In this document: piece after piece, positions 56,499 through 64,000 of the stretch
How the letters are laid out: each line of letters opens with the position of its first letter
Position numbering within the stretch: the stretch's first letter is position 1
Made by a program: the position numbers and the translations under genes
The notes under the pieces: model-generated
Told to the model about the DNA's origin: nothing
The model's input: the letters and a program-made list of their open reading frames with translations, nothing else
The model's database searches: none
From: Oopsacas minuta
Taxonomy: Eukaryota > Porifera > Hexactinellida > Lyssacinosida > Leucopsacidae
Assembly (NCBI GenBank): GCA_024704765.1
Contig: JAKMXF010000339.1
Coordinates: 124,001 to 188,000 of the forward strand
Length of the DNA stretch: 64,000 nt
Direction: 5' to 3'

Positions 56499-58813
56499 CA
56501 GGGGTGTAGTGCTCAAATTTATGGTGGGGGAGCGCTTATACAAGAATATATCCCGAAAAATTGGTCCAACAAAGTTTTTTGTTTTTTAACGAAACATGTT
56601 TGTAATCCACATTATGAGTAATATACACTAAAAATATTCACAAATAATGTTGTCCTTCTTCTGTGCAAATGTTTTATCTTTCCAACTTCGACACACCGTA
56701 GCAGAATTATAATGTCTTACCCATGTTTAGTATATTCTGTGGGATTCCATATTGATAAAGGAGGAACATAAATTTGGATGAACATCAACGAGGAAACATG
56801 TTTTATTGGTAATCTTCTGTTGCGTTTCTCATCTAAAATGATATTCATCAGGCTAAGCCGTGCGCTCACATCCCGATAAGCTACAGGAAATAACATCAAT
56901 ACATCTTGAGTCCCAAATCCTCATAGTAATCACATAATGCAGTAATTATCTTATTTCAGATAATTAATCCAAACCGGTCACATAAAAGTTTGACTTCTCT
57001 TTCTCCATACCCAGGAGTGTGTTCAACAGGGCAACATTCTGGTGATAATACTTCCAGATTCTTTATTATAGATGAGTCATCTGCCACAGTTTCTTGAATA
57101 AACAAGCCTGCATAAACTTGATCAAAGTGCTAAGAAAATTGACTGTATTAATGTTAATAATAGATGCATTCGGTATGAGAGTTGTTAGATTGAATTATAA
57201 ATTCCTACTAGCACATTCTGCCTATAGTGATCTCGTGCCTTCATTCTCGATCAAGTTTTCTAGACGTCGAATTGTTCTGCAAATCATTTTATCACATAAA
57301 TAATTGTAGTGGTACGATGTTGTAATTCAGAAAGAGCTGATAACTAATAGAGAGTATCATACATTAGACCCAGATCGACAAGAAATCAGGTGTTCGAATT
57401 ATTTGCAACATTCCATTTAGTATCGCTCTTTCAGTAGAACTTCTCTCAGGATCTTAAGATGCAACATCGAAATGTTTACATTGAGATTGGTAATGGACCA
57501 GACAGCTTTTACTGTCCGGAAAGAACTGGCAACCCACCTTGTATCAAGCATTCGTCCAATTTTTGTGGCTTGTTCACAGACAGACGATGAACATTCTCTC
57601 AATTCTCTTTGATTCTTTGGTGGGCGTGAATATCAAGTATATAATTTATAAAATAATTTGAAGTGATTTGATAAAATTAATCTCTAAATTGCTTCAGATA
57701 CAGATAACCTAGACGATGGTTTAAGCAGTGCCAGAGAATGATATTTGGATATTTTATCGTAGATGCTCGCACCAGCAGAAGCAAATCCGTAACCCTCCAT
57801 ACAATTCAGTAGAGTACCTAGGATGGTTGAGGCATCCTGCTTTGCCAGTTCAATGAGATCCCACAACATGAATTTCGGATTTTCTAACTTTGAAGTTTCG
57901 CACTATTGATAAACTACTAGTGAAGAAATATTTGATAACGTCTTTGATTTATCAATAATTAACACAATTTTCCCTTCAATTTCCTGTGTACGGGAACAAA
58001 TCTTAAGTCTCATTTGGAACTTTATGTAATCAATGATTTCTGTTGCAGAATAGCGGGAACTAAATCGGGATGATCTGTATACGGTCAATTATTCTTGGCA
58101 AGATAGTAAGTTGTTTGAATAATTCGCTTAGTATCCTCTAATTGTAAATGTTTCAAAATGTCTGTGTGCGTTTTAATACAGGACTTTTCTACATTTAGAA
58201 TACTTTCTTCTGAAATTGTGTGTGCGTGAGAAGTTTTGTGTCGAACAATTTTGTTACGTAATGATTTCAATCTTGCTTCTTTTGTATCACCATAATAGTT
58301 AACAAGATCTTTAGACAATTCTGTAGTGATATAAACACCTCTTCTCTTATGCAAGGATAGACAAGACACTTTCTGGCATATTCAACACCCCAGAGTGCCA
58401 GCTTTGCAAAGTATACATTGGTAATCCTTTTGTTTACTTTTACACATATCGGCAGACCAAATATCTGGAATTCTAATCTCGTCAGAATCACTGCAAGAAG
58501 AGGCTATCGTAATAATAGCAAGCCCAGTCTCAGTGCTGTGAGAGCTTACTTCAATAATATAATCTTCTTCAGATTGTGAATTATCTAGAGTTCTTCGAAG
58601 GCGCTTTGTAGGAGGAGATTGATCAAAGTAAATCTAACAGAAATAGGTAATAGGAATTTTCCAATTATACAAAGAGAAAGTAGACAAAAATGGTTTCAGT
58701 ACATTATAAAGAGTCAGCAAGCCATTCTTGCCAAACGATTCTATATTAAATAATCGTCTAAAAGCCTCAGTATTGAATTCTAGCTCCTTTTACTACTCTT
58801 TTCCACATCCCTG
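56499..58813 (-). mobile_element. hAT element, KIAA1586/ZNF862-like, about 2.3 kb, decayed
   Basis: Possible termini CAGGGGTGTAG (56499) and, inverted from 58813, CAGGGATGTGG. On the minus strand in order: IPDIWSADMCKSKQKDYQCILC, KAGTLGC-stop-ICQKV, HKRRGVYITTELSKDLVNYYGD, KSLRNKIVRHKTSHAH, IIQTTYYLAKNN-stop-PYTDHPDLVP (58088 region), SRYSATEIIDYI, EIEGKIVLIIDKSKTLSNIS (catalytic Asp), RMLDTRWVASSFRTVKAVW (57540 region) and a C-terminal SARLSLMNIILDEKRNRRLP, LMFIQIYVPPLSIWNPTEY at 56717-56899. These are the motifs of the hAT family from which KIAA1586 and ZNF862 derive. Several stops and shifts; not functional. A tail fragment of a sister copy is at 5080-5225. Confidence 0.65.
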
Positions 58814-59008
58814 AGTAAGTTGAAAAATAATGAAATAATCTTTTATGGAATTTCACATTACTGTATGTGTAAGGGGCCATTAATTATTGAAAGACAATAT
58901 AGTAAAGCCAATTGCACTGTTGTTATAATGGTCCAGAATATGCTAAATTCCCACACTGTTGATACGATCACATGGCCAAAACAGTGCAGTGCGATATTAA
59001 ATACTTCA

Positions 59009-59061
59009 AATAGGCAGAAACTAGCATCAAGTTTTGTGCCTGATGCTAGTTTCTGCCTATT
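59009..59061. ncRNA. Perfect 21-bp hairpin, 11-base loop
   Basis: AATAGGCAGAAACTAGCATC(A) at 59009-59029 and its exact complement at 59041-59061 with loop AGTTTTGTGCC. No transcription evidence. It could be a miRNA-like hairpin or a snap-back palindrome made during repair; it lies just outside the hAT element ending at 58813. Confidence 0.35.
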
Positions 59062-59189
59062 GGAATAAACTCTGTCCGAAAATGGTATGATTCATCCGAC
59101 AGAGTATATATGGTTGTATATTTTTCATTCTTTACAGAAATTCATCAGCTCGGACTATAGCTGTCTTATGATACTCTGACTGTCTGCAG

Positions 59190-59887
59190 GAACCTGTCTC
59201 CCCTGTCACATCCATCCCGCCATTGACTATACTCAAATGGGCTCGTAGTATGATCAGTGGGAAAATCCCCCACCAGTTACAAAATCACAAGAAGAATTCC
59301 CCTCGCCGTCCAAACTCCAAAGAAAGCCGATATATAAATATATATATATCAGGGACTCGTCGCGGATAATTCTATTTTGATCCCATCTGGGAGCAGCCAG
59401 AAAAGTATGAGTTCATATATTCAAAGTCAAAGCCATTCAGCCCAATCCCAAGTGTTGTATATGTGTGGCTTCACATGACTTGGAAAAACTCCTACAACTC
59501 TTCGTGGATTCGGACAATCCTTCTACAAGAAACCTCCTGGAGACAGCTGTTTTGAAGGGTACTCGTTCGAACGAGTTCATATATTTGATGAGTTCATTGG
59601 GCAGTACTAATGGAACAACTGTTCGATCCAAGTCCGCCACTTCACGAAGCTAAGGGTGGTAATCTCCCTAATGCAGCATCGCACTATATCGTTTTGTCGA
59701 ACCACTCCCTCGACGTACAGTGACACCAGATCCAGGTGAAAAACCACAGGAACGGGAGGCATACCGCAGACGTATAACTTCCTCCCATCACTTAAACCCC
59801 ACTTCTAATTCTCCAGGAACTACTACAGTTATTCGTAACAAGACTACAGAATTTGTTACTGGTTTTATTTCTAATATTGATAATTGA
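59190..59887 (+). pseudogene. Unrecognised gene fragment, Ser/Pro/Arg-rich
   Basis: After an acceptor-like CTGTCTGCAG the frame reads EPVSPVTSIPPLTILKWARS, SGKIPHQLQNHKKNSPRRPN (to about 59330). After a (TA)n tract another frame reads GLVADNSILIPSGSSQKS and MSSYIQSQSHSAQSQVLY; a further frame gives VASHDLEKLLQLFVDSDNPS, RNLLETAVLKGTRSNEFIYL (to 59653), and a last one PRRTVTPDPGEKPQEREAYR, TEFVTGFISNIDN-stop (to 59887). The amino-acid composition is that of real protein, but three frame changes without good splice sites suggest a decayed gene or missed introns. I do not recognise the family. Confidence 0.3.
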
Positions 59888-59934
59888 CCTTTAATTACAT
59901 TTGTATTTTCCCATGAGTTGACATTTCTAATTGT

Positions 59935-60120
59935 TATGCGAGCAAAGGGAAGCGAAATTTAACAGTTTGCACATTGTGCCAAGGGGATAACCGGGGGCAC
60001 GAGATCTTGCCAAGGGGGATATAGCCCACTATACCCCCCGTGGAGACGTCCCTCGGGTTGACTTAGGAATGAGACGGAATCTTATGGATATCTTGTGGGA
60101 AATAGGAACGATTCTCATGT
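59935..60120. repeat. Interspersed repeat, third copy
   Basis: GCGAGCAAAGGGAAGCGAAAT, TGCCAAGGGG and CCCCGTGGAGACGTC blocks shared with 53960-54110 and, more loosely, with 10036-10200. Confidence 0.45.
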
Positions 60121-60270
60121 GAGAGATCCCATGCGGGGAAATCCAAAGAATTCCCATAGAGAATTATGTGCTAATGAGAATCAATAAGTAATTCCAATTT
60201 CAAACCTTAAGTGGCTCTATGTATCCCATGGAAGGACAAGTTAGGACTACCATATCAAATATGAATATAA

Positions 60271-60434
60271 GAATAGAGGAATATACTAAATTCATTTAGT
60301 TGTATAAATTTGATATCTCTCTGTATAGGTCTCTGTATTGATTTGTATTTATAGTTAGAGCTCATTACTTATAGTCAAATAGATAAGTTATATTATTTGA
60401 ATTGTTTCATTATTCTAGTTACAGAACTGAACTA
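60271..60434 (+). promoter_or_regulatory. Conserved upstream module of NHL copy 5
   Basis: Matches the modules before copies 1-4. TGTATAAA at 60301-60308 (about 130 bases upstream), and TTCTAGTTACAG ending at 60424, ten bases before the ATG. Confidence 0.55.
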
Positions 60435-61280
60435 ATGGCTACAGCTAATACTTTAGAGAGAATATTCTCTGTAGACTATAAGAGCAAGATACAACCTATA
60501 GTCAGTGTTTGTAATTGGGGAAGGGGATTAGAAGATCTTAATAATCCACAAGGAGTGACTATTGATAATTCTACAGGCGATATCTATGTAGCAGATTGTC
60601 GGAATAATTGTGTGAAAGTATTCGAAAATAATGGTCAGATTATGTTTAAATTTGGAGATGAGGAAGGAGAGGGAAAGATGTATCATCCAAATGGGTTAGC
60701 TATATTTGGAAATAGAATTCTAATTACACATCAAAGCTGCATTCTCAATTATCAAGTTAATGGGAAATTTACTTCTAGAATTGGGAAGCCTGGGAAAGGA
60801 GAATTGGAATTTTATGATCCTAGTGGTCTGACATTTGATGAATCTAACGGAGAGGTATACATATGTGATTATAATAATCATCGTATTCAGATACTGTCCA
60901 AAGAACTTACCTACAAGACACAGTTTGGACAAGATAACCTCAAATCTCCTCTTGATGTTAAGCTTACAAAAGAATTCATTTATATTCTTGATCTATCTAA
61001 TCCTTGTCTTCATCTGTACGGCTATAATCTTATTCTAAATAAAAGTTTGATATCCAGAGGATATGGATTACAGCTGATGTATCCATATTACTTCTATATC
61101 GACAATTCGAACAATACTCTTATTACAGATTATTATTTTAACTCTATTTCAATTTTCAACTCTCAATTTGAATTGATACACAAGATTTCTATTGCTTATC
61201 CTTCTGGTATTACAGTAGATAACAAAGGAAGAGTTATTGTAGTCTGTAGAGGCAAGCAAACTCATCTCGATATATTTTGA
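60435..61280 (+). CDS. NHL-repeat propeller protein, cassette copy 5, intact
   Basis: Intact 281-residue frame, ATG at 60435 (MATANTLERIFSVDYKSK); the codons upstream in frame begin only with TTG. Six blades: GVTIDNSTGDIYVADCRNNCVKVFE, GLAIFGNRILITHQSCILNYQVNGKF, GLTFDESNGEVYICDYNNHRIQIL, PLDVKLTKEFIYILDLSNPCLHLY, PYYFYIDNSNNTLITDYYFNSISI, PSGITVDNKGRVIVVCRGKQTHLDIF. It is closely similar to copy 1 throughout, with the same length and no extra domain. Variation is concentrated between strands (loops), while the D-x-x-(G/N)-x-(I/V)Y(V/I)-(A/C)D core is fixed. Single exon, no introns inside. It has the conserved promoter module just upstream. Confidence 0.88.
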   Translation: MATANTLERIFSVDYKSKIQPIVSVCNWGRGLEDLNNPQGVTIDNSTGDIYVADCRNNCVKVFENNGQIMFKFGDEEGEGKMYHPNGLAIFGNRILITHQSCILNYQVNGKFTSRIGKPGKGELEFYDPSGLTFDESNGEVYICDYNNHRIQILSKELTYKTQFGQDNLKSPLDVKLTKEFIYILDLSNPCLHLYGYNLILNKSLISRGYGLQLMYPYYFYIDNSNNTLITDYYFNSISIFNSQFELIHKISIAYPSGITVDNKGRVIVVCRGKQTHLDIF

Positions 61281-63553
61281 TAATTTTTCTATTTTACAGT
61301 ATACTTACAGTTGTTTATGTTTTCTTTTTTGGAATAACTCATTTGTTACATTTGTACAAATTATACTCTTCCCATATTATATATTATATTTCTGATTTTG
61401 CTATTAACTTCAAATTGCTAATCTAAAACCGCGATACGATATTCCCCATAATTCAGATAAGCAAAAACCACGTAAGAGCTCCATTGTTACCACAGAGGGC
61501 CGTTAAATGAAATTTGGAATGACCATGGATATTAACAAATTCACAAAAATTTACCTCAAGGCACGTAGTACTAAGTATGTCCAGTCGCTTAGATACCCAA
61601 AAGCACTGACAAATGTAGTTGTTTCATACATTTGTTAAAATATGGGGAAATTTCGGGTATACTTCTGCCCTAGCAAGCGAAGCACGCTAGTATCCAATTA
61701 TAACCCAATAATTTTTGAAATTCTTATCAAATCAGTATAACCAATTTGTAGTAAATACCCGATTTCCTATACCCCCGGAATAATATCACTATTTGCATTA
61801 ATTGCATAGTTCTGTTGCCCTATTAAGCGGAGTATATTGTATAATCACACAACTGACAAATGGTACGTATTTTACCACATATTTCTCTGTTTATAAATCA
61901 GATGACGTCATCTCGACCCGACATAAGTTTGATCATTTAGCTAGTATTTAATATTCATTATCATTAATACATCTATTCGAGTCAAAATGTACCAATTATA
62001 ACTTTTAGAGATTAATAGAATTGGTTACCAAATACAGAGCATTAACGCTCCTCAATTGTTGGAGCCAGAGTTGGAATCGGGTCCACATTTCAGAACCCAA
62101 CCGACACAAACCCGAAGTGTAAATAGGTGTAGATATTAACTGAATTCCCTCTAAAATATATGTTTTGTTGACATTTTAACTAATACGAGCATTTTGGCTC
62201 GTCGCTTCGCAATGAACTCGGCACATTCTGCCCTCTAGATATCCATTATTCTCCAAATTGACGGCCCCTTTGAGTAACATAATATAGAATATAGATACAT
62301 TTAGAACAATACAATTCATGAATATACGAATATTGCATGTATATTATTGGATTATTTTGTAAGATCAAACCTCTTTTGCAGCCATTGAGACAAGTATCTA
62401 CGTAAAATTTTGAAATTTTGCTAGTTTGTTTACTTTATATTGATAAAAACAACAATAAATTTACATATGATTAATCCAAAAGTGTGAAAATCGCAATCAG
62501 CATGTTCAATATATTTAGTGAAGTTTCATTGAATTCTATTTACTTACTTGATAAACACGATAAATACATAGTTATGTGACAATGTCGAAATTGGATGCCG
62601 TAAATCCTTTCCTTAACAACAGACAAACAACAATAGAGATTTAATTATATTGATTAGACAAACAATAATATAATTCCAAAATAGAATTCAATCATTGAAT
62701 TTCTAAATTACGCACAAAATTCGAATTGATCAACTTCGACTCCGATTCTAAATCACAATCTGAACCAGAACCCGATTCAAACTCTGGTTGGAGTGCGCTC
62801 CCATCTCCGCTCCTTACTCAGAAAAGGAGCGGACTCGACTCGAACCCGCTTAAGTCAAAATGGACCGTGCTCCAATTCATTCTTTCAGATTTACATTAGA
62901 TTTGCATTTGAAGTAATTAGGAATTAATTTAACAATTGTAGATTCAGGAAATTGCTAATTGTGTAAACTCAAACCATTTTAATAAATTGTAGATTATACA
63001 AAAGTGTCTTATCATCATATTTGTATAGCAAAAATACTAAAGTTAATACAGAATAACGATAAAATTTGTAAATTGTTTGCAATTGAATAGAAGCGCTTCA
63101 CTTTCCTCTCCTGAATCATAAATCAAGCGTGTTACTGTAATGCCCTGTGTGCAATAAATGCAGCAAAAATACTATACAAAAAAGGTAATATTAGGTCAAA
63201 GTTGAATTGTTAATCCTTAAAGTATCTCCAGTAGTAATTTGGGGCGTTTGTGGGTCCTACTTCTATCCTGGAAACGTTTTATAAGAAATACATTAACTTT
63301 AATGATAAGCGTCCTCATCACATTTCCTTTTTTTTGGCAAAACAACACAGTGCATCTCCCTAAAGGAGAGTAACGTGAATCGCAAGGTAGAAATTGAAGG
63401 ATAGTCCGGGCTTATGGCTTATTGGCATCCTCTGAAGTCTAAACAAAGAGGAATAATACAAAATATGAAATAGTACAATTTGTTCAAATACAACAACTGA
63501 TAATTCTAAAGGGAACATGAATGATTGAATGATTATTAGTAAAATGGAAATTA
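61281..63553. repeat. Repeat-rich spacer; right part duplicates 28.07-28.89 kb
   Basis: 61450-61690 copy of the CCATGGATA repeat with a GCGAAGCACGCTAGTAT tail; 62183-62470 copy of the GTCGCTTCGC/TTGACGGCC repeat; 62484-62640 copy of the AACAACAGACAAAC repeat. 62484-63553 runs parallel to 28067-28889, including a distinctive GGCAAAACAACACA(G/A)TGCATCTCC block near 63340 and 28700. No gene. Confidence 0.6.
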
Positions 63554-64000
63554 TCAATACATATTGAGATTACCTCCATAACAAACTACAATAACTCTTC
63601 CTCTGTTATCTACTGTAATACCGGTAGGATAATCTATGGGGATCTTGTGTATCAAATCAAATTGAGAGTTGTATATTGAAATAGAGCCAGATGAAATGAT
63701 ATCAGAAGAATCTGTAATAAGAATATTGTTAGAATTATCAATATAGAAGTAATATGGATAAATCAGCTGTAATATATCTCTTCCAGAAATAATACTCTTA
63801 TGAGGAATATGAGTATAGTTGTATAGATGAAGACAAGGAATAGATCGATCTAGAATATAAATGAATTCTTTTGTAAGTTTAACATCAAGAGGGTATTTGA
63901 GGTTGTCTTGTCCAAACTGTGTCTTGTAGGTAAGTTCCTTGGACAGTATCTGAATACGATTATTATGACAATCACATATGTATACCTCTCCGTTAGCCTC
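63554..64000 (-). CDS. NHL-repeat cassette copy 6, partial at window edge
   Basis: Minus strand, stop at 63554-63556, open to the window edge without a lesion. It contains the second half of the propeller: EANGEVYICDCHNNRIQILS, YPLDVKLTKEFIYILDRSIP, PYYFYIDNSNNILITDSSDI, PTGITVDNRGRVIVVCYGG, ending NLNMY. A 4-6 residue insertion (SSDIISSGSISIYN) lengthens one inter-blade loop compared with copy 1. The 3' flank matches copy 1. Its start lies beyond 64000. Confidence 0.8.
   Translation of the reverse strand, partial: EANGEVYICDCHNNRIQILSKELTYKTQFGQDNLKYPLDVKLTKEFIYILDRSIPCLHLYNYTHIPHKSIISGRDILQLIYPYYFYIDNSNNILITDSSDIISSGSISIYNSQFDLIHKIPIDYPTGITVDNRGRVIVVCYGGNLNMY

Overview
The window is eukaryotic and almost certainly from an invertebrate animal. 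It is AT-rich and gene-poor, with GT/AG introns. It carries animal-type families (NHL propellers with coiled coils, tandem WW domains, THAP and BED zinc fingers, F-box, actin fold, DNase I fold) and a dense animal-style transposon load (mariner, hAT, P/THAP, Mutator-like, Transib/RAG1-like). No bacterial operons or Shine-Dalgarno context are seen. A sponge or other early-branching animal fits the NHL expansion and the short introns, but this is inference; nothing here fixes the species.

Layout. 1-6.5 kb: two exons of a tandem-WW protein (minus), GC-rich palindromic repeats and a hAT-type MITE. 7-10 kb: a hAT transposon whose 5' half has been inverted. 10.7-12.8 kb: a decayed Transib/RAG1-like transposase. 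13.4-15.2 kb: a Mutator-like fragment ending in a RING finger, interrupted by a 208-bp MITE with perfect target duplication, and a P-element-like C-terminus. 15.3-17.2 kb: an NHL pseudogene and a broken sarcosine-oxidase-like gene. 18.1-22.1 kb: three broken copies of one unnamed zinc/Cys-rich family. 22.5-24.2 kb: an intronless flavin amine oxidase with one in-frame TGA. 25.6-26.5 kb: a DNase I-like protein with two metal-site substitutions. 28.9-29.7 kb: intact NHL gene. 31.2-32.2 kb: Mutator-like transposase remnant. 32.8-34.9 kb: the standout gene, an intact single-exon fusion of a 2-oxoglutarate/Fe(II) dioxygenase, an F-box and an actin-related domain. 36-40.5 kb: an unrecognised gene, a coiled-coil/NHL gene with one TAG, and a multi-exon WD-like gene. 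40.7-44.7 kb: two broken NHL copies facing away from each other. 46.2-50.1 kb: a complete P/THAP9-like element with 70-bp terminal repeats, split by a mariner. 50.8-53.1 and 56.5-58.8 kb: three further hAT remnants. 54.4, 60.4 and 63.6 kb: more NHL copies.

How it fits together. The most repeated coding unit is a propeller-only NHL cassette: six copies in this window, two complete and intact, one intact as far as the right edge, three with single small indels. The copies share about 170-190 bp of upstream sequence, and several also share 3' flanks, so the cassette was amplified as a segmental unit together with non-coding repeat families. Outside the NHL family the apparently intact coding content is small: the dioxygenase/F-box/actin fusion, the DNase I-like protein, and the exon sets of the WW and WD-like genes. 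Many other reading frames are long and convincing but carry exactly one or two lesions, which means either young pseudogenes or assembly errors.
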